A stretch of 64,000 bases of DNA from Panulirus ornatus (GCF_036320965.1 NC_092225.1:5230282-5294281); one strand, 5' to 3'. Counted from the first letter of the stretch, positions 29,537-49,890 are shown. The notes: generated by a model from the sequence alone, not told the origin. Numbers and translations are program-made.

Positions 29537-29552
29537 ATATATATATGTATAT

Positions 29553-29655
29553 TATCCCTGGGGATAGGGGTGAAAGAATACTTCCCACGTATTCCTCGCG
29601 TGTCGTAGAAAGCGACTAGAGGGGACGGGAGCGGGGGGCCGGAAATCCTCCCCTC
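29553..29655 (+). promoter_or_regulatory. LINE 5' UTR with four short stem-loops
   Basis: Four inverted repeats lie in a row: TATCCC/GGGATA (29553-29566, 2-base loop), GAATAC/GTATTC (29576-29594, 7-base loop), GTCG/CGAC (29602-29616) and GGGGA/TCCCC (29621-29653). The same elements occur in the 5' UTR of other LINE copies and in the short units, where the fourth stem is GGGGAGG/CCTCCCC. Such structure could serve promoter, translation or packaging roles; none is shown. No P1 partner expected of an HDV-type ribozyme was found. Confidence 0.55.
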
Positions 29656-29674
29656 CTTGTATTAACTTTCTAAA

Positions 29675-32672
29675 ATGGGAAACAGAAGAAGGAGTCACGC
29701 GGGGAGTGATCATCCTCCTCGAAGGCTCAGAGTGGGGTGCCTAAATGTGTGTGGATGTAACCAAGATGTGAAAAAAGGAGAGATAGGTAGTATGTTTGAG
29801 GAAAGGAACCTGGATGTTTTGGCTCTGAGTGAAACGAAGCTCAAGGGTAAAGGGGAAGAGTGTTTTGGAAATTTCTTGGGGAGTGAAGTCAGGGGTTAGT
29901 GAGAGGACAAGAGCAAGGGAAGGAGTAGCAATACTCCTGAAACAGGAGTTGTGGGAGTATGTGATAGAATGTAAGAAAGTAAATTCTCGATTAATATGGG
30001 TAAAATTGAAAGTTGATGGAGAGAGGTGGGTGATTATTGGTGCATATGCACCTGGGCATGAGAAGAAAGATCATGAGAGGCAAGTGTTTTGGGAGCAGCT
30101 AAATGAGTGTGTTAGCGGTTTTGATGCACGAGACCGGGTTATAGTGATGGGTGATTTGAATGCAAAGGTGAGTAATGTGGCAGTTGAGGGAATAATTGGT
30201 ATGCATGGGGTGTTCAGTGTTTTAAATGGAAATGGTGAAGAGCTTGTAGATTTATGTGCTGAAAAAGGACTGATGATTGGGAATACCTGGTTTAAAAAGC
30301 GAGATATACATAAGTATACTTATGTAAGTAGGAGAGATGGCCAGAGAGCGTTATTGGATTACGTGTTAATTGACAGGCGTGCGAAAGAGAGACTTTTGGA
30401 TGTTAATGTGCTGAGAGGTGCAACTGGAGGGATGTCTGATCATTATCTTGTGGAGGCTAAGGTGAAGATTAGTATGGGTTTTCAGAAAAGAGGAGTGAAT
30501 GTTGGGGTGAAGAAGGTGGTGAGAGTAAGTGAGCTTGGGAAGGAGACCTGTGTGGGGAAGTACCAGGAGAGACTGTGTACAGAATGGAAAAAGGTGAGAA
30601 CAATGGAAGTAAGGGGAGTGGGGGAGGAATGGGATGTATTTAGGGAATCAGTGATGGATTGCGCAAAAGATGCTTGTGGCATGAGAAGAGTGGGAGGTGG
30701 GCTGTTTAGAAAGGGTAGTGAGTGGTGGGATGAAGAAGTAAGAGTATTAGTGAAAGAGAAGAGAGAGGCATTTGGACGATTTTTGCAGGGAAAAAATGCA
30801 ATTGAGTGGGAGAAGTATAAAAGAAAGAGACAGGAGGTCAAGAGAAAGGTGCAAGAGGTGAAAAAAAGGGCAAATGAGAGTTGGGGTGAGAGACTATCAG
30901 TAAATTTTAGGGAGAATAAAAAGATGTTCTGGAAGGAGGTAAATAGGGTGCGTAAGACAAGGGAGCAAATGGGAACTTCAGTGAAGGGCGTAAATGGGGA
31001 GGTGATAACAAGTAGCGGTGATGTGAGAAGGAGATGGAATGAGTATTTTGAAGGTTTGTTGAATGTGTCTGATGACAGAGTGGCAGATATAGGGTGTTTT
31101 GGTCGAGGTGGTGTGCAAAGTGAGAGGGTTAGGGAAAATGATTTGGTAAACAGAGAAGAGGTAGTAAAAGCTTTGCGGAAGATGAAAGCCGGCAAGGCAG
31201 CAGGTTTGGATGGTATCGCAGTGGAATTTATTAAGAAAGGGGGTGACTGTATTGTTGACTGGTTGGTAAGGTTATTTAATGTATGTATGACTCATGGTGA
31301 GGTGCCTGAGGATTGGCGGAATGCGTGCATAGTGCCATTGTACAAAGGCAAAGGGGATAAGAGTGAGTGCTCAAATTACAGAGGTATAAGTTTGTTGAGT
31401 ATTCCTGGTAAATTATATGGGAGGGTATTGATTGAGAGGGTGAAGGCATGTACAGAGCATCAGATTGGGGAAGAGCAGTGCGGTTTCAGAAGTGGTAGAG
31501 GATGTGTGGATCAGGTGTTTGCTTTGAAGAATGTATGTGAGAAATACTTAGAAAAGCAAATGGATTTGTATGTAGCATTTATGGATCTGGAGAAGGCATA
31601 TGATAGAGTTGATAGAGATGCTCTGTGGAAGGTATTAAGAATATATGGTGTGGGAGGCAAGTTGTTAGAAGCAGTGAAAAGTTTTTATCGAGGATGTAAG
31701 GCATGTGTACGTGTAGGAAGAGAGGAAAGTGATTGGTTCTCAGTGAATGTAGGTTTGCGCCAGGGGTGTGTGATGTCTCCATGGTTGTTTAATTTGTTTA
31801 TGGATGGGGTTGTAAGGGAGGTAAATGCAAGAGTCCTGGAAAGAGGGGCAAGTATGAAGTCTGTTGGGGATGAGAGAGCTTGGGAAGTGAGTCAGTTGTT
31901 GTTCGCTGATGATACAGCGCTGGTGGCTGATTCATGTGAGAAACTGCAGAAGCTGGTGACTGAGTTTGGTAAAGTGTGTGGAAGAAGAAAGTTGAGAGTA
32001 AATGTGAATAAGAGCAAGGTTATTAGGTACAGTAGGGGTGAGGGTCAAGTCAATTGGGAGGTGAGTTTGAATGGAGAAAAACTGGAGGAAGTGAAGTGTT
32101 TTAGATATCTGGGAGTGGATCTGTCAGCGGATGGAACCATGGAAGCGGAAGTGGATCATAGGGTGGGGGAGGGGGCGAAAATTTTGGGAGCCTTGAAAAA
32201 TGTGTGGAAGTCGAGAACATTATCTCGGAAAGCAAAAATGGGTATGTTTGAGGGAATAGTGGTTCCAACAATGTTGTATGGTTGCGAGGCGTGGGCTATG
32301 GATAGAGATGTGCGCAGGAGGATGGATGTGCTGGAAATGAGATGTTTGAGGACAATGTGTGGTGTGAGGTGGTTTGATCGAGTAAGTAACGTAAGGGTAA
32401 GAGAGATGTGTGGAAATAAAAAGAGCGTGGTTGAGAGAGCAGAAGAGGGTGTTTTGAAATGGTTTGGGCACATGGAGAGAATGAGTGAGGAGAGATTGAC
32501 CAAGAGGATATATGTGTCGGAGGTGGAGGGAACGAGGAGAAGAGGGAGACCAAATTGGAGGTGGAAAGATGGAGTGAAAAAGATTTTGTGTGATCGGGGC
32601 CTGAACATGCAGGAGGGTGAAAGGAGGGCAAGAAATAGAGTGAATTGGAGTCATGTGGTATACAGGGGTTGA
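29675..32672 (+). CDS. LINE endonuclease-reverse transcriptase, one frameshift
   Basis: The protein nicks target DNA and copies element RNA at the nick. The ATG at 29675 starts MGNRRRSH, as in other full-length copies. The endonuclease (about residues 20-265) has LALSETK (Glu at 29831-29833), IIGAYAPG, MGDLNAKV, LLDYVLIDRR and SDHYL (Asp-His at 30438-30443). The RT (about 500-800) has [27 protein letters not shown] (Asp at 31584-31586), [18 protein letters not shown] and FADD (31902-31913). The C-terminus has [14 protein letters not shown] and GRPNWRWKD. One extra G in 29878-29881 (GGGG; other copies GGG) shifts the frame near residue 68; the remainder is open to TGA at 32670-32672. RTE clade is inferred from the endonuclease. 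Confidence 0.9.
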
Positions 32673-32877
32673 CGTGCTGTCAGTGGATTGAAGCAAGGCA
32701 TGTGAAGCGTCTGGGGTAAACCATGGAAAGCTGTGTAGGTATGTATATTTGCGTGTGTGGACGTGTGTATGTACATGTGTATGGGGGGGGGGCATTTCTT
32801 TCGTCTGTTTCCTTGCGCTACCTCGCAAACGCGGGAGACAGCGACAAAGTATAAAAAAAAAAAAAAAAAAAAAAAAA

Positions 32878-35360
32878 ATAATTCATATAGTCTGCCTTTA
32901 TTTGTTCCCATCGCCACTCCGCCACACATGGAATTACAACCCCCTCCCCCCCCTCATGTGTGCGAGGTAGCGCTAGGAAAAGACATCAAAGGCCCCATTC
33001 CTTCACACTCAGTCTCTAGCTGTTATGTAATAATGCACCGAAACCACACCTCCCTTTCCTTATCCAGGCCCCACACGACTTTCCCCAGACGCTTCACATG
33101 CCCTGGTTCAATCCACTGACAGCATGTCGACCCCGGTATACCACATCGTTCCAATTCACTCTATTCCTTGAACGCCTTTCACCCTCCTGCAAGTTCAGGC
33201 CCCGATCACTCAAAATCTTTTTCACTACATCTTTCCTCCTAAAACTTGGTCTCCCATTTCTCCTCGTTCCCTCCACTTCTGACTCATATATCCTCTTTGT
33301 CAATCTTTCCTCACTCATTCTCTCCATGTGACCAAACCATTTCAAAACACCCTCTTCTGCTCTCTGAACCACACTCTTTTTATTTCCAAACATCTCTCTT
33401 ACCCTTACATTACTTACTCGAACAAACCACCTCACACCACATATTGTCCTCAAACATCTCATTTCCAGCACATCCATCCTCCTGCGCACAACTCTATCCA
33501 TAGCCCACGCCTCACAACCATACAACATTGTTTGAACCACTATTCCTTCAAACACACACATTTTTGATTTCCGAGATAATGTTCTCGACTTCCACACATT
33601 CTCCAAGGCTCCCAGAATTTTCGCCCCCTCACCCACCCTATGATCCACTTCCGATTCCATGGTTCCATCCGCTGCCAGATCCACTCCCAGATATCTAAAA
33701 CACTTTACTTCCTCCAGTTTTTCTCTATTCAAACTTACCTCCCAATTGACTTAACCCTCAACACTACTGTACCTAATAACCTTGCTCTTATTCACATTTA
33801 CTCTTAACTTTCTTCTTTCACACTCTTTACCAAACTCAGTCACCAGCTTCTGCAGTTTCTCACATGAATCAGTCACCAGCGCTGTCTCTTCAGCGAACAA
33901 CAACTGACTCACTTCCCAAGCTCTCTCATCACCAACAGATTTCATACTTGCCCCTCTTTACAAGACTCTTGCATTCACCTCCCTAACAACCCCATCCATA
34001 AACAAAGTAAACAACCATGGAGACATCACACACCCCTGCCGCAAACCTATATTCACTGAGACCCAATCACTTTCCTCTCTTCCTACACGTACACATGCCT
34101 TATATCCTCGATAAAAACTTTTCACTGCTCCTAACAACTTGCCTCCCAAAATATATATTCTTAATACCTTCCACAGATCATGTCTATCAACTCTATCATA
34201 TGCCTTCTCCAGATCCATAAATGCTACATACAAATCCATTTGCTTTTCTAAGTATTTCTCACATACATTCTTCAAAGAAAACACCTGATCCACACACCCT
34301 CTGCCACTTCTGAAAACACACTGCTCTTCCCCAATCTGGTGCTCTGTACATGCCTTCACCCTGTCAATCAATACCTTACCATATAATTTACCAGGAATAC
34401 TCAACAAACTTATACCTCTCTAATTTGTGCACTCACCCTTATCCCCTTTGCCTTTGTACAATGGCACTATGCACGTAATCCGCCAATCCTCAGGCACGTC
34501 ACCATGAGTCATACATACATTAAATAACCTTACCAACCAGTCAATAATACATTCACACCCTTTTTTAATAAATTCCACTGCAATACCATCCAAACCTGCT
34601 GCCTTGCCGGCTTTCATCTTCCGCAAAGCTTTTACTACCTCTTCTCCGTTTACCAAATCATTTTCCCTAACCCTCTCTCTTTGCACACAACCTCGACCAA
34701 AACACCCTATATCTGCCACTCTATCATCAAACACATTCAACAAACCTTCAAAATACTCACTCCATCTCCTTCTCACATCACGTCTACTTGTTATCACCTC
34801 CCCATTTGCGCCCTTCACTGAAGTTCCCATTTGCTCCCTTGTTTTACGCACTTTATTCACCTCCTTCGAGAACATCTTTTATTCTCCCTAAAATTTAATG
34901 ATACTCTCTCACCCCAACTCTCATTTGCCCTCTTTTTCACCTCTTGCACCTTTCTCTTGACCTCCTGCCTCTTTCTTTTATACATCTCCCACTCAATTGC
35001 ATTTTTTCCATATAAAAATCGTCCAAATGCCTCTCTCTTCTCTTCCACTAATAATCTTACTTCTTCATCCCACCACTCACTACCCTTTCTAATCAACCCA
35101 CCTCCCACTCTTCTCATGCCACAAGCATCTTTTGAGCAATCCATCACTGATTCCCTAAATACATCTCATTCCTCCACCACTCCCCTTACTTCCATTGTTT
35201 TCACCTTTTTCCATTCTGTTCTCAGTCTCTCCTGGTACTTTCTCACACAAGTCTCCTTCCCAAGCTCACTTACTCTCACCACCCTCTTCACCCCAACATT
35301 CACTCTTCTTTTCTGAAAACTCATACAAATCTTCACCTTAGCCTCCGCAAGATAATGATC

Positions 35361-35361
<1 letters not shown>
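32878..35361 (-). mobile_element. Old RTE-like LINE, main part of split host copy
   Basis: The minus strand has the remainder of the long 3' UTR (32880-33090), then the [32 protein letters not shown] (33094-33732), LFAEETALV (FADD degraded to FAEE, about 33890), AFMDLEKAYDRVD (33958-34407), [13 protein letters not shown] (34420-34875) and RRVGGGLIRKGSEWWDEEV (34857-35147). It is truncated at 35361 inside the endonuclease near DHYLAEAKVKI, against a TA array. SDRGL plus the long UTR mark the older subfamily. Confidence 0.92.

Positions 35362-35400
<39 letters not shown>
35362..35400. repeat. TA microsatellite
   Basis: About 35 bases of TA between two minus-strand LINEs. Confidence 0.95.
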
Positions 35401-40944
<5,544 letters not shown>

Positions 40945-41108
40945 CATATGAAAAATGTAAGAAACAATTTAGAAAACTGAAACTTCTAGCTTGAAATGAA
41001 ATGAAAAAAATGGATGTCACATAATGGTTCAACCTTTGGCTATGGAAAAAGGAAATGTATAATTTATTTACACAAACGTCAATAGTAGATCTCATCAATT
41101 TGAACACT
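40945..41108 (-). repeat. Dispersed repeat R, first copy
   Basis: This 164-base sequence is the reverse complement, at roughly 88% identity by eye, of 46262-46425. Shared landmarks are AAATAAATTATACATTTCC, CCATTATGTGACAT, TAGAAGTTTCAGTTTTCTAA and CTTACATTTTTCAT. It has two splice-acceptor-like tracts (CCTTTTTCCATAG and TTCATTTCATTTCAAG, read on the minus strand). No ORF is evident. Confidence 0.75.
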
Positions 41109-41226
41109 GTAATCAATAAGCTTCAATGTCTAAGCTACATTTTTTCCAATTTCACTATTTTCTTGTCAAAGCACCATGTATGAAAACTACCACTCTAGTA
41201 ACACAACTATAAACACTTACTTCCCC

Positions 41227-41584
41227 TTAAAAAAAGTTCTGGGGAAGTCTGTCTCGATACACTGCGGGACACTCGACCACCTGGCGAGGTTTGTGTTGCA
41301 ATGGTTCTTGATTCACAAACGTAGTAGCATCACTGGTGGGCGAAGGTAGTTCCGTTGGCGAAGGGGAGCTCATGAAATATGTCGGAAAGCATGCTACTGC
41401 AGGCAGGAGTGAAGGCTGATGCAAACTGGTATGGCGAAATCGGTCTTCTGGAGGTTACCGTTGTAGCGTGTTGTATATATATGTATCTATTCTTAGATAC
41501 ATATATATACAACACGCATCTCAACCCTTGCTGTAGTCCTATTAAGTAGTCGGCCCTGGACGTGGACGGTCCATCAGCGGCCAT
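41227..41584 (-). CDS. Possible 5' exon, unknown protein
   Basis: On the minus strand an ATG at 41584 sits in the context AAAGATGGCC, a strong vertebrate/arthropod initiation context. The frame reads MAADGPSTSRADYLIGLQQG and stays open to TGA near 41330. In a second frame, 41227-41424 is open for 65 codons with a Ser/Pro-rich sequence (SSPSPTELPSPTSD). The first frame runs through the AT-rich hairpin at 41466-41517, which therefore may be an insertion or an intron part. No domain is recognised. It could be a first exon of a host gene transcribed leftward, or chance. Confidence 0.25.
41466..41517. repeat. Perfect 24-bp hairpin, 4-base loop
   Basis: The left arm 41466-41489 begins GCGTGTTGTATATATATG. 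The right arm 41494-41517 is its exact reverse complement. The loop is TTCT. The surrounding sequence is not TA-rich, so this is not simply array slippage. Confidence 0.98.
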
Positions 41585-41796
41585 CTTTCCCTCCACTTGT
41601 GGATCTCATTTCAAACGTAGATTGACGGCCACACGGGGCAAATATGGCCCAACTCTCATGTCCTGATGAAGCACAAGATTATATTCTCGTTACCTGCCTC
41701 GTGTCACGTTCCGGAGTAACTTGTAAACGCGTCAAATTCACAATTTTATAAAGAAAACATTTCGTCCATCTTTCTCCCCCGTCGGCCAAGACCTAT

Positions 41797-43138
<1,342 letters not shown>

Positions 43139-43141
<3 letters not shown>

Positions 43142-44112
43142 TGCGGAAGATGAAAGCCGACAAGGCAGCAGGTTTGGATGGTATTGCAGTGGAATTTATT
43201 TAAAAAGGGGGTGACTGTATTGTTGACTGGTTGGTAAGGTTATTTAATGTATGTATGATTCATGGTGAGGTGCCTAAGGATTGGCGGAATGCTAGCATAG
43301 TGCCTTTGTCAAAGGCAAAGGGGATAAGAGTGAGTGCTCAAATTACAGAGGTATAAGTTTTTGAGTATTCCTGGTAAATTATATGGGAGGCTATTGATTG
43401 AGAGGGTGAAGGCATGCACAGAGCATCAGATTGTGGAAGAGCAGTGTGGTTTCAGAAGTGGTAGAGGATGTGTGGATCAGGTATTTACTTTGAAGAATGT
43501 ATGTGAGAAATACTTTGAAAGCAAATGGATTTGTATGTAGCATTTATGGATCTGGAGAAGGCATATGGTAGAGTTGATAGAGATGCTCTGTAGAAGGTAC
43601 TAAGAATATATAGTGTAGGATGTAAGTTGTTAGAAGCAGTGAAAAGTTTTTATCGAGGATGTAAGGCATGTGTACGTGTAGGAAGAGAGAAAAGTGATTG
43701 GTTCTCAGTGAATGTATGTTTGCGGCAGGGGTATGTGATGTCTCCACGGTTTAATTTGTTTACGGATGAGGTTCTTAGGGAGATGAATGCAAGAGTTTTG
43801 GAAAGAGGGGCAAGTATGCAGTCTGTTGGGGATGAGAGAGCTTGGGAAGTGAGTCAGTTGTTGTTGGCTGATAATACAGCGCTGGTGGATGATTCATGTG
43901 AGAAACTGCAGAAGCTGGTGACTGAGTTTGGTAAAGTGTGTGAAAGAAGAAAGTTAAGAGTAAATGTGAATAAGAGCAAGGTTATTAGGTGGTTATTGAG
44001 GGTCACGTCAACTGGGAGGTAAGTTTGAATGGAGAAAAACTGGAGGAAGTAAAGTGTTTTAGATATCTGGGAGTTGATGTGGCAGCGGATGGAACCATGG
44101 AAGCGGAAGTAA

Positions 44113-44117
<5 letters not shown>
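43139..44117 (+). mobile_element. LINE RT fragment, 5'- and 3'-truncated
   Basis: The copy starts at [19 protein letters not shown] and runs through the RT to FRYLGVDVAADGTMEAEVNH, where a TA array begins. It contains [44 protein letters not shown] and LLADNTALV (FADD altered to LADN). Stops at about 43201, 43537 and 43592, plus indels, make it non-functional. Confidence 0.9.
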
Positions 44118-44190
<73 letters not shown>

Positions 44191-44197
44191 TTTTTTT
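44118..44197. repeat. TA microsatellite with poly(T) end
   Basis: About 57 bases of TA and a T run of about 24, between a truncated + LINE and the tail of a - LINE. Confidence 0.97.
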
Positions 44198-46261
<2,064 letters not shown>

Positions 46262-46273
<12 letters not shown>

Positions 46274-46416
46274 TGAAAACTACTATTGAAGTTTGTGTAA
46301 ATAAATTATACATTTCCCTTTTTCATAGCCAGACGTTGAACCATTATGTGACATTCTTTTTTCACTTCATTTCCAGCTAGAAGTTTCAGTTTTCTAAATT
46401 ATCTCTTACATTTTTC

Positions 46417-46425
<9 letters not shown>
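46262..46425 (+). repeat. Dispersed repeat R, second copy
   Basis: Inverted counterpart of 40945-41108. It begins at AAATTGATGA just before the stop of the open frame above and ends CTTACATTTTTCATTTATA at a TA array. In both copies the same edge touches a TA array and beyond it the 5' end of a LINE pointing away. Confidence 0.75.

Positions 46426-46505
<80 letters not shown>
46426..46505. repeat. TA microsatellite
   Basis: About 80 bases of TA between repeat R and a LINE 5' UTR. Confidence 0.97.
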
Positions 46506-46506
<1 letters not shown>

Positions 46507-49500
46507 TATCCCTGGGGATAGGGGAGAAAGAATACTTCCCACGCATTCCTCAAGTGTCGTACAAGGCGACTAAAGGGGACGGGAGCGGGGGGCCAGAAAT
46601 CCTCCCCTCCTTGTATTCTAACTTTCTAAAATGGAAAACAGAAGAAGTAGTCACGCGGCGAGTGCTCATCCTCCTCGTAGGCTCCGATTGGGGTGTCTAG
46701 ATATGTGTGGATATAACCAAGATGTGAAAAAAGGAGAGATAGGTAGTATGTTTCAGGAAAGGAACCTGGATATTTTGGCTCTGAGTGAAACAAAGCTTAA
46801 GGGTAAAGGGGAAGAGTAGTTTGGAAATGTCTTTGAAGTAAAGTCAAGGATTACTGAGAGGACAAGAGCAAGGGAAGGAGTAGCACTACTCCTGAAACAG
46901 GAGTCGTGGGAATATGTGATAGAATGTAAGAAAGTAAATTCTCGATTAATATGGGTAAAACTGAAAGTTGATGGAGAGAGATGGGTGATTATTGGTGCAT
47001 ATGCAACTGGGCATGAGAAGAAAGATCATGAGAGGCAAGTGTTTTGGGAGCAGCTGAAAGAGGGTGTTAGTGGTTTTGATGAACAAGACCGGGTTATAGT
47101 GATGGGTGATTTGAATGTAAAGGTGAGTAATGTGGCAGTTGAGGGAATAATTGGTATTCATGGGGTGCCCGGTGTTGTAAATGGAAATGGTGAAGAGTTT
47201 GTATGTTTATGTGCTGAAAAAGGACTGGTGATTGGGAATACCTGGTTTAAAAAGCGAAATATACATATGTATACGTATGTAAGTAGGAGAGATGTCGAGA
47301 GAGCGCTATTGGATTACGTGTTAATTGACAAGCGCCCGAAAGAGAGACTTGCATGTTAATGTGCTGAGAGGTACAACTGGAGGGATGTCTGTTCATTATC
47401 TTGTGTAGGCGAAGGTGAAGATTTGTATGGGTTTTCAGAAAAGAAGAGAGAATGTTGGGGTGAAGAGTGTGGTGAGAGTAAGTGAGCTTGGGAAGGAGAC
47501 TTGTGTGAGGAAGTACCAGGAGAGACTGAGTACAGAATGGAAAAAGGGGAGAACAAAGGAGGTAAGGGGAGTGGGGGAGGAATGGGACGTATTTAGGGAA
47601 GCAGTGATGGCTTGCGCAAAAGATGATTGTGGCATGAGAGCGTGGGAGGTAGGTTGATTAGAAAGGGTGGTGAGTGGTGGGATGAAGAAGTAAGATTATT
47701 AGTGAAAGAGAAGAGAGAGGCATTTGGACGATTTTTGAAGGGAAATTATGCAAATGATTGGAAGATGTATAAAAGAAAGAGACAGGAGGTCAAGAGAAAG
47801 GTGAAAAAGGTGAAAAGGTGAAAAAGAGGGCAAATGAGAGTTGGGTGAGAGAGTATCATTAAATTTTAGGGAGAATAAAAAGATGTTCTGGAAGGAGGTA
47901 AATAAAGTGCGTAAGACAAGGGAGCAAATGGTAACTTCAGTGAAGGGGGCTAATGGGGAGGTGATAACAAGTAGTGGTGATGTGCGAAGGTTTGTTGAAT
48001 GTGTTTGATGATAGAGTGGCAGATATAGGGTGTTTTGGTCGAGATGGCGTGCAAAGTGAGAGGGTTAGGGAAAATAATTTGGTGAACAAAAAAGAGGAAG
48101 TAAAAGCTTTGCGGAAGAAGAAAGCCAGCAAGGCAGCAGGTTTGGATGGTATTGCAGTGGAATTTATTAAAAAATGCGGTGACTGTATTGTTGACTAGTT
48201 GGTAAGGTTATTCAATGTTTATGATTCATGGTGAGGTGCCTGAGGATTGGCGGAATGCTTGCATAGTGCCATTGTACAAAGGCAAAGGGGATAAGATTGA
48301 GTGCTCAAATTACAGAGGTATAAGTTTGTTGAGTATTCCTGGAAAATTATATGGGAGGGTATTGATTGAGAGGGTGAAGGCATGTACAGAGCATCAGATT
48401 GGGGAAAAGCAGTGTGGTTTCAGAAGTGGTAGAGGATGTGTGGATCAGGTGTTTGTTTTGAAGAATGTACGTGAGAAATACTTAGAAAAGCAAATGGATT
48501 TGTGTGTAGCATTTATGGATTTGGAGACGGCATATGATAGAGTTGATAGAGATGTTATGTGGAAGGTACTACGGATATATGGTGTGGGAGGCAAGTTGTC
48601 AGTAGCAGTGAAAAGTTTTTATCGAGGATGTAAGGCATGTGTACGTGTAGGAAGAGAGGAAAGTGATTAGTTGACAGTGAATATAGGTTTCCGGCAGGGG
48701 TTTGTGATTTCTCCATGGTTCTTTAATTTGTTTATGGATGGGGTTGTTAGGGAGGTGAATCCAAGAGTTTTGGAAAGAGGGGCTAGTATGAAGTCTGTTA
48801 TGGATGAGAGAGCTTGGAAGTGAGTCAGTTGTTGTTCGCTGATGATACAGTGCTGGTGGCTGATTGATGTGAGAAACTGCAAAAGCTTGTGACTGAGTTT
48901 GGTAAAGTGTGTGAAATAAGAAAGTTAAGAGTAAATGTGAATAAGAGCAAGGTTATTAGGCACAGTAGGGCTGAGGGTCAAGTTAATTGGGAGGTAAGCT
49001 TCAATGGAGAAAAACTGGAGGAAGTAAAGTGGTTTAGATATCTGGGAGTGGATCTGGCAGCGGATGGAACCATGGAAGCGGAAGTGAATCATTGGGTGGG
49101 GGAGTGGGCAAAAATCTTGGGAGCCTTGAAGAATGTGTGGAAGTCGAGAACATTATCTCGGAAAGCAAAAACTGGTATGTTTGAAGGAATAGTGGTTCCA
49201 ACAATGTTGTATGTTTGCAAGGCGTGGGCTATGGATAGAGTTGTGCGCAGAACGGTGGATGTTCTGGAAATGAGATGTTTGAGGACAATATGTGGTGTGA
49301 GGTGGTTTGATCGAGTAAGTAATGTAAGGGTAAGAGAGATGTGTGGAAATAAAAAGAGCGTGGTTGAGAAAGCAAAAGAGGGTGTTTTGAAATGGTTTGG
49401 GCACTTGGAGAGAATGAGTGAGGAAAGATTGACCAAGAGGATATATGTGTTGGAGGTGGACTGAACGAGGAGAAGTGTGAGAACAAATTGGAGGTGGTAA

Positions 49501-49790
49501 GATGGAGTGAAAAAGATTTTGAGTGATCGGGGCCTGAACATGCAGGAGTTTGAAAGGCGGGCAAGGAACAGAGTGAACTGGATCGATGTTGTATACCGGG
49601 GTAGACGTGCTGTCAGTGCATTGAAACAGGGCATGTGAAGCGTCTGGGATAAGCCATGGAAAGCTGTGTGGGCCCTGGATATGGAAAGGGAGCTGTGGTT
49701 TCGGGCATTACTACATGACCGCTAGAGGCTGAGTGTGAACGAATGGGGCCTTTGTTGTCTTTTGCTAGCGCTATATGCCACACATGAGGG
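46506..49790 (+). mobile_element. Full-length RTE-like LINE, old subfamily
   Basis: The copy runs from the 5' UTR (CTATCCCTGGGGATAGGGGA, 46506-46630) through the ATG at 46631 (MENRRSSHAASAHPPRR) to a long 3' UTR cut by the gap. Blocks are [11 protein letters not shown] followed by TAG at 46817-46819, MGDLNVKVSNVAVEG, LVNKKEEVKALRKKKASKAA, AFMDLETAYDRVD (about 48510), and [20 protein letters not shown]. The FADD block survives as CCATC-free FADDTVLV near 48835 but in a shifted frame. A 20-odd base deletion near 47985 removes part of RRWSEYFE. The variants VDVLE and TICG, the AAGGCGACTAAA head and the long UTR mark the older lineage. Confidence 0.92.
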
Positions 49791-49890
49791 NNNNNNNNNN
49801 NNNNNNNNNNNNNNNNNNNNNNNNNNNNNNNNNNNNNNNNNNNNNNNNNNNNNNNNNNNNNNNNNNNNNNNNNNNNNNNNNNNNNNNNNN
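49791..49890. other. Assembly gap (100 N)
   Basis: Exactly 100 N. The left flank is a LINE 3' UTR. The right flank is the arm of an inverted repeat, which may have caused the break. Confidence 0.99.

Larger units (their letters stand above)
29465..32877 (+). mobile_element. Full-length young RTE-like LINE with 11-bp TSD
   Basis: This is the best copy in the window. It is bounded by the direct repeat ATAATTCATAT at 29454-29464 and 32878-32888. The order is: a GT/TATG-rich 5' stretch (29465-29552), the structured 5' UTR (29553-29674), the ORF (29675-32672), a short 3' UTR (32673-32851), and an A tail of about 26. It interrupts the 3' UTR of an older minus-strand copy. The short UTR, CDRGL, GGGGTGAAAG head and AAAGCGACTAG mark the young subfamily. 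The intact target duplication and near-intact ORF indicate a recent insertion by target-primed reverse transcription. Confidence 0.95.

Noticed and set aside
29553..29655. HDV-type self-cleaving ribozyme at the LINE 5' end, as known for some RTE elements
   Set aside because: No downstream partner for a 7-base P1 starting at the 5' G residues was found, and the stems are sequential, not nested.
31579..31782. 67-codon antisense frame [19 protein letters not shown], repeated in most RT copies
   Set aside because: It is a shadow of the sense RT codons and degrades together with them.
32156..32608. A 150-codon frame antisense to the LINE C-terminus, seen at the same place in many copies (11050, 27856, 35624, 44443, 51324)
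   Set aside because: It mirrors the sense codons and survives only where the sense frame is well preserved, so it is explained as a shadow. No start context or domain supports it.
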